DNA from: Pezizomycotina sp. ARF18
Lineage: Eukaryota; Ascomycota
Direction: 5' to 3'
Assembly: GCA_002224055.1 (NCBI GenBank)
Contig: AZLU01000008.1
Span: 299,492 to 363,491, forward strand
Length of the DNA stretch: 64,000 bases
The notes under the pieces are model-generated. The model was not told the origin of the DNA. It was given only the letters and a program-made list of their open reading frames with translations, and searched no databases. The position numbers and the translations under genes were made by a program. Position 1 is the first letter of the stretch. The number at the start of each line of letters is the position of its first letter. This document shows positions 23,821 through 36,016 of this stretch, in pieces.

Positions 23821-25080
23821 TTTCCACCGAAAGCCTTTCTTTTGTTTATATACGCGATATTCCTTATAACGTAAATCAGCGAAAACACGCCCGGGCGTGC
23901 AGTACATAAACTCTTACCTCCTACAGTAAGTGCTTAAGTACACTTTGCCACAGTGCAATACAATATGATCCAATACAATACTTAATAAGGCCGACGCATT
24001 TTCATCTGAATTCCTTTTTCTCCCAGGGCGTTCTCACAATGAGGGTAACCCTTTAAATTCATTCCTATTGCCAAAAGTTCATGACTACAAAAATCCTCAG
24101 CATCAGGCTCAGAATCGGGCATGTATGAAACAAGTTAATAAAACATTCGATGATCAGGAATAAGGATCAAGACGACAACTGCCAGATTATTAAAAAGAAT
24201 AGGCCTTTTTTTACGTAATGGTAATTAAAACGTAAATGACTTATCATCTGGGTGATTTTTGTATTTTTTCTTTGCTATTCTCAAGACGATATTAGCTTAG
24301 CTGAACGTGGGGTGCCTCTGCGGTGTTTTGTGTTTTTTCGTTGCTTTTTCCACATTGCAAAGACGAAGCACTGCTACATTTCACAAAACTTAGCACTCAG
24401 ACGAACAAGTCAAAAGATGGTAGCAACGTATCGCCAACCACAAGGCAAAGTCATTACCTACTTTTCATAGTCAGGTCGTCCCGGACGAAAATTTTTAGAA
24501 ACCGTAGACGTGAACAATCGGTGATTGGATTTTTACGTAATGGTTTTTTTTATAAGTAGTTCATTGATACCAGTGGTTGCGCTTTTACAATTACCTTATC
24601 CGTGCACTATTGACTACAATACATGCAAAGCTATCTCACTCCCTCTGATGCTCATTATGATGGAGCGGTAACAGTTAAGTATATTTTCGCTCTCAAATGA
24701 ATAATCTGAATTTCTTGTTTCGTCACATCCAAAGGTATATGTGATATCCCTAAATAAATTTACACATGGATTCTTCACCAAAACACATCTCTTTCAGATA
24801 TACGCTATGTTTCCATCGTTTACCGAAATTCTATCACTGCAACCGCGGACCCTTGTTTCGTTGCTCAGCCGTTTGTAATATTTCATCAGATAATTGAGAG
24901 ATGAAAAACTGCCATGACAACTGAATATCTTATGTTGCCGACAATGACGATCGTCGCATCCCGTAATATTTGTAGCAAAAAACTCGTTCTATTATTTATT
25001 ATCAGGCAGATCGCGCGCAAAATATCATTAACTGATAATCCGATGTCTACTGAATCCTTGGAAACTGTAATAGTCAGCTC
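23821..25080. other. Intergenic, no supported gene
   Basis: AT-rich, with only short open frames lacking motifs. It should contain the promoter of the minus-strand gene starting at 23820. Confidence 0.45.
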
Positions 25081-26830
25081 AAAGGAGATTTTATGAAGAA
25101 ATACGTACTTAGTATACTTTATTAAATGTAGTATACAATATACTATCCAGAAATAGCTCGGGCTGATAAGCTTGATGCTTAGTCTCCTATTTTTTTTTTA
25201 TAAATTTTCTATTGCGTCTAAAGAGCTCCGTTCTTATAAATTATTCAAGTTAGTTTATTTATTTCTTATTGAGTATATTCATATATTTATTTTTATTTAA
25301 ATTTTACTTTTTACTTTTTTTTCTTTTTGTTAAGTATTTTCGCCGTCCTTTTTTAACTACTTTTTCTTTTTCTATAATTTTTCTTTTTTCTGCTATTTTT
25401 ATTTATTTTTTTTATTTTATTTTTTTTTTTTTTTACTAATTTTTTTTCTTTTCTGCTATTTTTCTTTTCTTTTCTTTTTTTTATATTTTAATTAATTTTT
25501 TTCTTTTTTACTATATTTATTCATTTTTTTTATCAGACCGAAACTACTTCAATCAATTATATATAGGGTAAGCTCTTGCTGTAATTTTTATATTCTTCAT
25601 CATAATGCTCTATAATATTGTGTAATACTTACAACTCTTCCCATATAAGATATATCTTCATTTTCCACCTCATTTTTTCTCCCTTCCTTTTATCTTGTGT
25701 CCCTATTTCATTAATTACTTATCGAAGAATTCGTAGTATCAAGCTCAGGTAGCCTTTTTGTTAACTTCTTGCGATCGTATTCCTAAACTTAAAACTGCTT
25801 TTTAGTTTGGCTAAAGCTAAAACCGCGGTCTAAATGATTCCTACACAGCCGTTAGGAGTTATAATTGTATTTTTGATGGCTATACTTTGGCTGTAGTTGA
25901 AGCTTAGGTTTTATTTATGAATTACTCCTAGTTTAATAGAGACCGCCTCATAAATTAGCATCGCGTCTAATTATCTTTCTTAGATGATATATATTAGAGA
26001 TAGACTGTAAACTCGTGGTGACGCGAGCCTCTAGGACAACCGACATGATTTCTACAGTATTATGATAAATTGCGTTGGTGGGACTGCTGCGGAGGGCCCG
26101 ATGGTGTCGTTTCGGCACTGAGTAAGCCTGTATTAGGTGTACGAGGATATTGAATGTCTAGGTTAGTGTACATCGACGATGTCCGTCGGAATTTAACTCC
26201 AAGTTATATATCACAATGTGCAAGCCTTGTTGTATACAGTATCTAATACCGTTCCTTCTACTATATCTTCGTCTAATAAGTCTAAGGAAAGTAGAGCGTT
26301 AGGACCAAAACCCCCTCAAGCCATCACGAGAAGGCTACTTTACTATAGTACAGAAGACTTCCTTGAAGTACACTAAAAGACTACTCCTGCTGTAGTATAA
26401 AGCCTTCTTCGAAACATACTGAAAAGGCTACTCCTACTGTAGTACAGAAATCTCTACGAAGTATGCGGAAAAGACTATTTCCACTATGGTATAGAAGAAC
26501 CCTATTCTTTCCCCGCGGATAAAACTACCGCCCACGTAGATAGAACTACTTCTTATGGTGAAAAACCTACTTCTACCTCCGTAAATACCGATCGCTTATA
26601 TCTAGGTCTATATGCACGCCGTAAGCTTATAAGAAAAAGGATAAGCTAATAGCCCTAAAGCTAAAGGGAGTGCCCGTTAAGAGGTCCCGACTTACTGCGG
26701 CATATATAAGCTGCCTAATCTAATGGAGGCTTGATAAGGCTCGTACGAAGCCACCACTAATCTCTGACAACCTTTAAACTATGAGGGCTTAGAAGACGGC
26801 TAGCAGCTAAAATGAAAATTTTATAAAGAG
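25081..26830. mobile_element. AT-rich degenerate block with RIP-like composition
   Basis: From about 25190 to 25540 the DNA is almost entirely T/A with long T runs. From 25740 to 26830 it has the TA-rich word use seen at 15.5-16.6 kb, with residual protein-like fragments around the tandem repeat at 26.33-26.50 kb. I infer a relic of one or more transposable elements degraded by C-to-T mutation. No terminal repeats or enzyme motifs are visible, so this rests on composition alone. Confidence 0.3.
26331..26490 (+). repeat. 47-bp imperfect tandem repeat, about 3.5 copies
   Basis: Units start with AAGGCTAC/AAGACTAC/AAGGCTAC/AAGACTAT at 26331, 26377, 26424 and 26471 (spacing 46, 47, 47), each followed by a TGTAGTA-CAGAA-TTCGAAG-like order. 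One frame reads ATPTVVQK and SSKYTEK, so the array probably began as a coding repeat of about 16 residues and has since decayed. Confidence 0.7.
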
Positions 26831-27527
26831 ATCTTAACAGGATTTATATTTCCCCAATGTGCAGGTTCACTTACACCCTAATATAAAAAAAAGTTTTTTT
26901 TTTTTTCATTTCCTATTATCGTCAGCCTTGTATATATATATATTATTTATATCCCGCACCAAAAATATTTACCTTCTATCTCGTCGCTCCCACAGCGTCC
27001 AAATATTCGGCGGGGAACGGGTCGGATCTCTTATTGTGTCATTAAAGGTAGTTAGGTCTAAGTATTTTTGGTTATTATTGGGGGATGCATAAGTGGGAGT
27101 ATCGCCAACATCGAAGTAGTCGAAGCGCTCGTCGGCACTCGTAAAATTTTGGCCGTCGAAGGCGGGGGCTTTGCTTGTTTCATACGCGAATTCCCGAGCC
27201 TATCCGAAGAAATAAAATTACTTTCCCCAAAATTTCGTGAAAAGCCTCTACGTCCAGAAGCCTTACATCCGGAAAACCCCCTATACTTTTTTTTTTTTTT
27301 TTTGCACTGCTCAGATATTTTTCTTGCTTGTCTTAGTTTTTCATTTTGCCTATGGTTCACATTAAAATAATTTTTCAACGAAAATAAACATTCAATGTAA
27401 CATGAGATTGGTGGGAAATAAAGCACGTATGCCTAAACACGATGGGGATCATGTAAAATGTGGCGTCTGGTGTCTGCAATATCATGAGAATCTAAACATT
27501 AATTTGAGCTCTATCTTGTAATTTCAG

Positions 27528-27700
27528 AGTTGGCCGAGCTCCAGTCCTACTTATCCCAGGATAATAGAAAGAGAGAGCTACATCACCTAGCAAACGATAT
27601 AATCATATCCACGATGGGAGAACAGGTTAGACTCCAGTCTTACCTACCTTATCTACCTAAAGAAATATCCATCAGCATGCGGAACATGATATATATATAG
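27528..27700 (+). CDS. Possible internal/terminal exon, unknown protein
   Basis: A good acceptor (TTGTAATTTCAG, ending at 27527) opens directly into a 57-codon frame that reads ELAELQSYLSQDNRKRELHH, then LANDIIISTMGEQVRLQ, and stops at 27698-27700. The composition is helical and charged, like true coding DNA. The upstream exon cannot be identified. A frame at 27068-27300 (IIGGCISGSIANIEVVEALV, then LAVEGGGFACFIREFPSLS) could be part of the same gene but has no matching donor that I can defend. No family recognised. Confidence 0.25.
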
Positions 27701-29487
27701 CTTTATCTCTGCACCTCCATCAAATCCTCCCTTATTTTATGCTTTATTTCATAGAGTATGATTCATTTCTCATTTATACCCCCCCCCCCCCCAACGCCCT
27801 TTAACTATTTCAAGATACCAGGACAATCAAACCGTTGACTATCTTGATAGCCTGAGAAAGTTAACCGTTGACTATCTCGAAGCATAAGAAAGTTTAAAGA
27901 TGCAAACCCTCTTCAATCATGTGCATGTCAAAGGGTGTCTTGAAGCAAACCCAGTGCGCATCCTTCCTTGGACGTACTTACCAGAGTGACTTTAATTGTC
28001 CACTGACACAGTCCTAACCCTGCAATCGTGGAGGCAGTCTTAAACATACGTGGATGCTACTCTCTGCCGTAACGTATTGATGTGTGAAAATATGGAAAAA
28101 AACCCAAAGCGAAGAGGTTTTCCGACCACTAGAAATCCATTTGCGACGCAAGGATAAATTCTCCGCGGACTAATTATGCATTGCCCTGTTGCAAAATCGT
28201 GGCAAAGTTTTGATGTGCCGGATGTATAAAAGCCACATCTGATTTCATGCGTTTTAAAAGGCGTTTATGCATGTTCAAGATGCGGGTGATTTATCTCGCC
28301 TATCAGGTTTTTTTAGACAAATCTCCGGGACCACTGAAAAAAAGACTCTAACTCACTTATTGGAATACCACCCTATTTTGCCCTGTGGATATTCCGGCAT
28401 GCATTGGCTGGTCTAAAGCTGTCATGTCGGCTGCAGCCTGCACCTACTAATAAGTAGACTTTTCCTTTTTAGGACTTCCGCTTCCTTAAAATATCTACTA
28501 TGCAGAGATGCCTAACAAATGAAATCAGAACATTGCAGGATTGCGATGTGGCCATGTAATAAGTTATACGCTATAGAAATCGCAAAGTTGTTCTTATATG
28601 AGCCGTTTACCATCGTAAAGCCTACAGAGTGGGAGGGAGCGGAAAAGATGTTTCCCATATACCCACCCCAAACTGATAAAGTGGAGATTATACATCTCGC
28701 GATCGGGCCGCAGTTCACTGCATGGGGATTGGTGGGCCCTGCGGCAATTACTATTCGCTCACAAACAGCGTAGCGTTGTTTTACAGCTCCGCGAAAGTTT
28801 AATGAAGGCGGACAGACAATATCGTTAATACACTTCAGCCAAATCCATTAGCCTAACGCGTTGAGCTGAGGTCATGCAGGTATAAGCTCGGACATAGATT
28901 CTTAATTATTCGGTCCCCTATTCATCTATGGAAATACAATGAGCATTCGCAGTACTGCAGCATCCTTCCTGTGTCAACACCACAAAGGGGGGATCATGAC
29001 TAGATTTCTTCTTCCCCTTTGCTTTTTCCTAAATCCCCCCGCGCCCCTATTCGCCCACAAAAGACAGAAGTATTTAATGTACTCTTTACCACATCAAAGA
29101 TGGAAGAGAGTGGAATTAGAGTGACCTGACGTGGTGAACATGAGTGGACGAGGATGATTTATTCTCTCTTTAATTTGTTAATGAATCCTCTTCCACCATT
29201 AAGCAAAACCGCGAATTTAGCCCTTCTGGTGCATTCCAGATTCAAGTTCAATATTATAGATCTTAGTGCTCATAACCTACCTGATAATTTCAGAAAATAT
29301 CAACAGTTGAGATTAATACTGATCTTAGGTTCTTCTACAGATTCACTACTGCTTGAATGGATTCATTTGAAGAATTATCGGTCATAGTCTCATGAGAGTA
29401 TTTAAATAAGGTTACTACATTAGTTCTGACGATTACCGTTGCGGCCTCCTCTGCTCATAGTGTTGTTTTAAAAAGACAGACCAGAAG

Positions 29488-29520
<33 letters not shown>

Positions 29521-30440
29521 AGGGCATAACCAAAACTAATTCATGTAGCACATTCTCAAAAGCAGAAACATCTAACCCAAACGTCCTGAAACATGGATCT
29601 GGAGGACTGTTTCCTCCTGCTAGTAGACGAGTGCGGAACTTGAGGCTAAAGATAATCAATATCAGAGAAAGTTATAGATAATCCTTAACAAAGGCAAAGT
29701 CAGACAGGAATATGACAAACAGAAGTAGTAACTGAAAACAGTAAAGTAATACGAGAATCGAGAGATATGAAGAGATCTGTTGATACAGTTGTAAATTAAT
29801 TAGCTCGACCGTGAGGGGTCCTTCATTGACAACTAATGGGATACAATATCCTAAAAGTCAAACATGCATAGGGAGAGATCCAGTCATTTTCGGTAACCGT
29901 CTAAAACGTGCCCTAGGCGAATAACGTGGCTCTGACCAATACGCAATTTTTTCCTTTGTTTTATTTAATATTCTCCAATCCGAAGGATACGGTAACTTTA
30001 AGGCTTGCATATAACAGGACCGTGGGAGGAATGGTTAAAAAGGAAAGGAAGGAAAAGGAGCTACCGGTCCGCTCGGGCGAAGAAACCAGCAACCAGTGGC
30101 AATTATACCCGATTAAGGAAGGCCGGAACCAGATTACCAAGAGAAGGCTCTACGGGTCATATTGCGGATGAGAAGCGTAAAACAGGGGACGTATTACCCC
30201 ATCGATTCTCAATATATGTGGCGTGCGCAGTGTTTAATGCGGCTCTCTCGCTCCAATAAGGGACATGAAGTAAAACATCACCATCTTAGGTTAGTCTTTG
30301 GCGCACTCGTCCATAATACACATCAAAAGTATCATTCGTGAGGGTGTATCTCTATTCAACCCTCGTTTGTTGACTTCGCTATTATATTGTTAAATATTCA
30401 ATTATCTGCGTCAAATCGGCGTTGTTCAGATTTATAAGTT
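27701..30440. other. Long spacer with no supported gene
   Basis: AT-rich. It contains a 14-base C run (27779-27792) and a T13-A21 junction (29488-29521) that forms a perfect A/T hairpin. An 84-codon plus frame at 28519-28773 and a 77-codon frame at 29154-29387 have no motif and are not called. Confidence 0.45.
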
Positions 30441-31465
30441 GAGACGGCATCCCTGCCTATCTCTTCCGGATGCTTAGCATTGTCTACACCTCAAACCAAC
30501 AAACTACCCCTAAACTCCGTGCGCGTATGCAAAGCTCACGCTATCTCGCTACGACTCTACTGTTCTCAACCTTGCGCTTTAACAACTTCCATTTTCTGCC
30601 CGGCAACATTCCATTACCGGTCGTTTCCCACCGAAGGCTCACGACCCGAGTCAAGCCGTCAAATTACCCGAGTTAGGACGAAAATACAACGCAGCAGAAT
30701 GGGCGCCCTGTATATTTCTTCAACAAAGATTGGCCTCCCAATAAGAAGCAAGCTAGAAATCGTAGAGGTAAGCATCGGCGTCTCGAATCAGTGGTCACAT
30801 ATCACATCAAATCACTCAGACCTCCTAGATCGCCTAATCACGCACATCTCGATATAAAAATCCCTTGTATTCCTCTCTCTAGTCGACTTCATGACCGCCT
30901 TGCTAAAGAAAACTTCTTTGTCTTAAATCATATGTATAGATCCTGTTAGGCCTCGAATGCTGGTGAATCATCCAAAATCTGGTCTCGATTCGCGAAAGGC
31001 AAAGTTAAAGCGGCTACTATTTCTCGCGAGAGTCAGCAGCACCAACAGATTTAGCAAATATTGGAGAAGCTCCGTACCCGGCAGAACTTAGCCAGGCATG
31101 CTCTTACTGTACCTCCGAGCAGTCGGCCACGAGGATATCGATTTCAACTGGGAATAGGAAGCATGGGTTTTTCTTTTGCTGTTTCGTTAAGCTCTTCTGA
31201 ATATGGTAGAAAGGGGGTGCGACAACACTACCCTCGAGCTTTGCGAGCCTTGCTGCTACTCTCAATCATGAAAGAGAGAGGTCCCTCTATTAGAGATTAC
31301 CATTCGATCAAATTTAGACGCGGCCGCTACCCAAAGGGTATTTGCAAAAAGATTACCTATGTTACCGTCTACATATGTCTTATTTGCTTTACAGCTCATA
31401 TTTTCTTTCGTTACCTTGGCCTTTTCTTTTGGTTTCGTTTTGTTCACTTTCATTCCCACGCATGA
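30441..31465 (+). pseudogene. F-box-like gene relic (multiple frame changes, in-frame TAG)
   Basis: The opening trace reads IPAYLFRMLSIVYTSNQQTT, then, after a frame change, a Val-Cys-Lys-Ala-His turn and YLATTLLFSTLRFNNFHFLP. This has the F-box pattern of Pro-x-x-Leu, a Cys-Lys turn and Ala-Thr-x-Leu-Leu-Phe. Later frames give LESVVTYHIKSLRPPRSPNH (about 30780) and NAGESSKIWSRFAKGKVKAA (30956), followed by an in-frame TAG at a likely Gln codon (QQHQQI stop QILEKLR) and further open frame to 31465. No leucine-rich repeats can be defined. The fragments are on one strand and in plausible order, but at least five lesions separate them, so this is more likely a relic than a working gene. Confidence 0.35.
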
Positions 31466-32300
31466 TTCTTCTTTCCCTTATGTTACTCATCGGAACGCAG
31501 TACTTAGATCTAAATCCAATTCCACTCTTTTAACTACTGGAAAGCATCGATCACGGCTGTACAGGGTAACCCTATTGCCGTTTTGAATCTATCTATACCT
31601 TCTGGCTATTCATTCAAGCCTCCTTTACTCCTCGACTTTTCTCCACAATCAAAATATATCCAAGCAATTGATGCGACGAGTAACTTAATCTAGCCTCTAT
31701 GGGTAGCATATAGATATCGGATATGAAAAAAGACCACGAAGAGCAAATGCTGTTTCGCGCGGAAAATGCTTGAATACCATGTCCTTTCATTCATCTTCTT
31801 CATAGTAGAAGTGTTTATGTATGGAGACGACGCTCGTAAACGCGATCGTTGAGAGAGGATATCTATACGGCACTCCTTGTACGGGAATTTCAAGATCAAT
31901 AAAATGAACCTAGAACTAGGATAATAAGATTTTCAGAAACAGCACAGTTTCCTTGAAGGGAAGTGCAACATGTACTGCTGAATGAGAACTCTTCAAAGGA
32001 ACTCTCGCGCTCGATGTGCGTCCCCTGACCTTGGATTGTAATAATATTGATACTAGTAAGATACAAGTATGCAGCATTGCAGCATCTCATAGCAGTACTA
32101 ATCGTCTGTTTAAATGTTCAAAAATCATATCGTGAGTGTCCAAGGAAGATTCTGGATAGCTACGCAAATTAGCCACCTTCATCCTTTCAACGTCTCGCTA
32201 AAATGGGGATGTCTTCGGCAAGATCTCATGCATATATACCAATCCCATTTTCTCAAAAAAGAAAAAGTAGATGCGGCTCTCATACGCCTGGTATTATTCG

Positions 32301-32334
<34 letters not shown>

Positions 32335-32836
32335 TCGAGGCGTACAATTAACTTCTGAAGAAGCCTAATAACCATGTTTCCTCTATTCTCGGAGCACCCG
32401 AAACATTTCCAAGAAGTTATCAAGGAAATGGCGCATCAGCGCGCAATCAATTAAAATAAAATAAAAATTAACGTGTATAAGATGAAACTTAGCATAGTTC
32501 AATTTCTTTAACTGCATCATGCAGGAGCATGCTTGTTCTGCCAGGTGTTGGCAAAGGATCACTGGCTGCGAGTGGGTGTTTTCGCTTAAATGCTAGCGAA
32601 TTATAAACGCATGTCTGCGGTCCGAAGAAGATTATAAAAGGCACCGTTCTGCGCCGGAAAGGTTGGATTTTCTTTTCCGTCAAAATTATCATTCCCTCAG
32701 TTTTAGAGGCATTATACTATCAAGGCATTCTGCATGTGCCAGCTATTTAGCAAATCCGATCCCTAAGCGCAGCAGCCCCGCGGGGCGCATGTTCCCGCGT
32801 TCTAGCTTTCGTATTTAACCTTGACGTTGTGTACGT
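31466..32836. other. Spacer with 32-base A run
   Basis: No gene supported. A 32-base A run lies at 32301-32332. A minus-strand frame at 32489-32692 is protein-like but short and unplaced. The last part leads into the ATG at 32837. Confidence 0.45.
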
Positions 32837-33277
32837 ATGTCGGCTTTCCATTCTGACCTTAATGACGCCGCCGCCGATAGGGATACTTCGCCTGTGTTTC
32901 TGAAACCGGAGTCTGCAATGAACGAACCTGAGAAACCGACCGTCACTGTTTCTCCGTGCTGTACTCCTAAGATGGTCAAGCGCATGCATCCTGTTGCCAT
33001 TTCTAACGTTTCCTCCAGTACGTTTAATTATAGATCCTGGAGCAGTCAACTGTGCTTGGTGGCAAAAATTGATGAAGCTAGGGCTTTGGTGGTTTATGCT
33101 TCAAGGAGTGAGTTGAGATTGGGGATATATCAGAAAGATTGCCAACACTCGTGTCCAGCAAAGACAAAGAGCGGTAAGTGCATGGACTGAACGGATTTCC
33201 AAATATAGGATACATGGCCTTCAGGCGCTAGGTATTGCGAAAGGCGCAAAATAGTCTACGTACGCAAAAACGACTGA
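32837..33277 (+). CDS. Hypothetical two-exon protein, about 129 residues (intact)
   Basis: Exon 1 runs from ATG 32837 to 33173 without interruption: MSAFHSDLNDAAADRDTSPV, then KPTVTVSPCCTPKMVKRMHP, SQLCLVAKIDEARALVVYAS and YQKDCQHSCPAKTKSG. A short intron (33174-33224, GTAAGT..TTCAG, with a CTGAAC branch) joins in phase to exon 2, which reads ARYCERRKIVYVRKND and stops at 33275-33277. The splice signals are good and no indel is needed. The protein has seven cysteines, no signal peptide and no membrane segment, so it is probably soluble and intracellular. Family not recognised. Without the intron the frame ends at 33190, giving a 117-residue product. Confidence 0.45.
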
Positions 33278-34235
33278 ATTTTGAAGAGTTTGAGAGCTGT
33301 AGACTTCGATATAAAATAAAAAAAGAATAGAGAACCAGCAATCGCGAAGCAGAAGCCTGGAAACCTTTTGATCTATTTCTGGGCTCAGGGTGAGTGGCGT
33401 TTAAAAAAAAACGAAGAAATCCTAAACATATGAAGTCCAAGGTCATTACGAAATTCAGAGTTCTAAAAGAGTTTAGCCATAAGGGCTATATATTCTCTGA
33501 AGCCTCGTCAATACTGCATGCCACGCTTTGCATATGGATCATCTTTGCATCCAAGCCTTGTCCTAATTCCAAAGGCTCCCAGCAGGGTATACTGTGTTTT
33601 TTTTTTTTTTTTTGGCTATAGCATTGATATTCGAGCCATTCGAAGCGACGGATTTGCCGTGTCCTTCGATCCATCTTGCCCGGCTCCCATCACAAAACGC
33701 TGCCAATTCCTCACGAGGACGGCGGCAAAAAATACAAACCGCTTCTGAGCCCGATTTATGACATCATGAGATCGTAACGTCAATCTTCGGAAAGTCCCCA
33801 TTTGCTGCGGGAAGCCAATAACGCATATTTTCCGAGATGGTTTCGCCTGGTAACGCTTGAATTCCTGCCTCTTTTTTCCAGCGAAGGAGATATATAGTTG
33901 CAATTTCTCTTTTGGGAAACTTAACCAACTTCGCTTATTTGGTAAATACAAGAGTGGCTTGGGTCTTATATAATAATAGATCCACGATCGATTTACATTG
34001 CCATGGTCTTATTTCAATTTAGATCCCCGCCAGCCATGAGAATATCCTGCCGACATTTATAGTGTCCTGCTTCACAGCAGATGGACAGGAAATGTATACA
34101 GTGAACGTAAATTAAGTTTATACAAAATGAGAGCGATTCAAGATAGCATGATACATAAGACTATTCTTAGACAATTTATCATGGTCATAGGTTTTCCTTC
34201 GTGATCCGTCGAAAGAAAGTTTTTACAACTGATAG
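33278..34235. other. Intergenic, no supported gene
   Basis: AT-rich with a 17-base T run near 33598-33614. A 111-codon minus-strand frame (33616-33951) crosses it but looks compositionally random and is not called. Confidence 0.4.
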
Positions 34236-34644
34236 ATGGTTGATGAGCAGTGGCGCCTTGTCCTTGAAACATTGTGCTACTTCCCTATATACATCTTGGC
34301 ATGGGCACGTAGCACGGTCCACGCAAATTTACGCAAATCTCCGCCCGACCACGCAAAGAGGACGACCAGAGACATGGAGGCGAATCAGCGAGACCTCCAG
34401 CTGAAAGACATATTGCCTGCGGAGAAAATGAGAAACATCCTGTGGAGTTCTAGAACTCTGGAAGAAAGCCTAGTAGGGATAACGTCGCCGACCATGGAAA
34501 AAAAAATAAATATAAGTTTCCATTCAGCCTTTCAGCCCCCTACCAAGTCCCACGCACCTCGATATCCACTCCGTTGGTGTTACCGCTTATATAGCTACCG
34601 TCTTAGCGGTGCCGATCCCGAATAAATGGATTTCCATAAAATAA
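34236..34644 (+). CDS. Hypothetical protein (one frame change near the end)
   Basis: An open frame of 129 codons starts MVDEQWRLVLETLCYFPIYI and continues KRTTRDMEANQRDLQLKDIL, then NILWSSRTLEESLVGITSPT. Near 34525 the better reading shifts to SPLPSPTHLDIHSVGVTAYI and ATVLAVPIPNKWISIK, with TAA at 34642-34644. The first part is a helical, charged domain with a short hydrophobic patch (residues 10-22). No family recognised. The call rests on length and composition only. Confidence 0.28.
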
Positions 34645-35262
34645 AGGAGCAGGAATCTATGCGAATGCCATGCAGAGATCATGCCCTCACCGGTGCGGTG
34701 TGCCTAAAATAACTGCCCGCAGCGGTTGTAGTTACGGAAAACGCCGCTCATGTTGAATTCAACTTGGCAGCTCGGTAACCAGCTTCCGGAAGGATTCACC
34801 CTCGCCTAAAACTGTTTTATCACACCATTATCATATGATCTCCAGGCTTCAACATCGCAGACAGAAGATGAGGGAAGTGTAAACGGAAGAAGCGGAATTT
34901 TAATGAGGGGGCTAGCCTCAAGGCATATTAATCGATGTGCATATCTGTGCAACCGAAGAGAAAATCAAGCAAACAAAATATATTTTGACTTTGGTTATTT
35001 TGGTGAATTTTAGTTATTTTTGAACATTGCACGACTCGAAACGCACAGGCATGTACCAACCTTCCTTCTAAATGTACGATGATATTAAGACACCCGAATA
35101 CCGCGACCCCTAACACTTATAAAAGGCATCGTCTTCGCCCCGAGGAGAAAGCTACCCTTCTCCATCCTTCAACAAATCATGCCAATAGATACAAAGTCGT
35201 TTATTCCGACAACATTTCCTACCATCTACCTTCGTTAGAATCTTCAGATCTACTTATTCAAA
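34645..35262. other. Promoter region of the secreted repeat gene
   Basis: No gene seen. The last 150 bases are CT/AC-rich with a TATAAAA-like stretch at about 35118, a plausible core promoter for the gene starting at 35263. Confidence 0.35.
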
Positions 35263-36016
35263 ATGTTCAAGTCTCTCGCTCTCCTCACTATTTTCTCTGC
35301 GGCTGCTATCGCCGGACCCATCTCCGTCGGTATGTGCTTATTTCCCAGAGATATCCTCCCCATCTGTTGCTCTCTCTTTCTCCCCGTTTCTATTGTAAAA
35401 TTCTGACCGTAATATCTACTATCAGGTGAGGGTGCTCGGTGCAACCCCAGCGCACGCATGAACTGTAATGACGGCTACCGCTGCGATGCCGATCACCCCG
35501 GCCTCCCCGGAGGCTCCGGCACTTGCGTCAAGGTGTGCAACCCCAGCGCACGCATATACTGTAATGACGGCTACCGCTGCCAGGCCGACCACCCGGACTC
35601 CTCGGAGGCTCCGGCACTTGCGTCAAGTTGTGCAACCCCAGCGCACGCATAAACTGTAATGAAGGCTACCGCTGCGATGCCGATCACCCCGGCCTCCCCG
35701 GAGGCTCCGGCACTTGCGTCAAGGTGTGCAACCCCAGCGCACGCATATACTGTAATGACGGCTACCGCTGCCAGGCCGACCACCCGGACTCCTCGGAGGC
35801 AATGGAACCTGCGTCAAGGTGTGCAACGCTAGCGCTCGCATAAACTGCGATGCTGGATACCGCTGCAAGGCTGACCACCCCGGACTTCCTGGAGGCTCTG
35901 GAGTCTGCGCCAGGACTTGCAACCCTAGCGCCAGGAGACTGTGCCCCTCCAACCAAAAGTGCGAAATGGACCAACCAATAATGCCGGGAAGCGGCGGCGT
36001 CTGCGTTCCCAAGTAA
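35263..36016 (+). CDS. Secreted protein of six tandem 32-residue cysteine repeats (two frame changes)
   Basis: Exon 1 (35263-35329) encodes a clear signal peptide, MFKSLALLTIFSAAAIAGPI. A 96-nt intron (35330-35425, GTATGT..ATCAG, branch CTGAC) leads in phase to exon 2, made of repeats of the form CNPSARINCNDGYRCDADHP followed by GLPGGSGTCVKV. Each repeat has four cysteines spaced C-x7-C-x5-C-x13-C, then x3 to the next. Five near-identical units and a divergent last one (SNQKCEMDQ) end in GGVCVPK and TAA at 36014-36016. Units 2 and 4 each lack one C in a CCCC run at the same site, shifting the frame. Restoring both gives about 215 residues. No known family assigned. Cysteine-rich secreted repeats in fungi are often extracellular or effector-like, so that role is inference. 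Confidence 0.7.
35428..35926 (+). repeat. Tandem 96-bp coding repeat, arranged as a duplicated two-unit block
   Basis: The anchor GGCTACC/GGATACC occurs at 35473, 35569, 35664, 35760 and 35855, with spacing 96, 95, 96, 95. Units 1+2 and 3+4 are almost identical over 191 bases, showing that a two-unit block was duplicated. Units 2 and 4 share the same one-base loss and the same variant bases (CAGGCC, GACTCCTCGG). Confidence 0.9.

Noticed and set aside
27068-27370. Possible patatin-like Gly-rich motif (VEGGG)
   Set aside because: The motif lacks the rest of the patatin pattern, and the frame runs into a T tract.
29488-29521. T13-A21 hairpin as a bacterial-type terminator
   Set aside because: The window is eukaryotic, and the structure is a homopolymer junction with no GC stem.
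35600-35830. Programmed ribosomal frameshifting in the cysteine-repeat gene
   Set aside because: No slippery heptamer or stimulatory structure was seen. A lost C in a CCCC run explains both sites more simply.
35428-35926. CRISPR array
   Set aside because: The regular 96-bp units are contiguous coding repeats without unique spacers.
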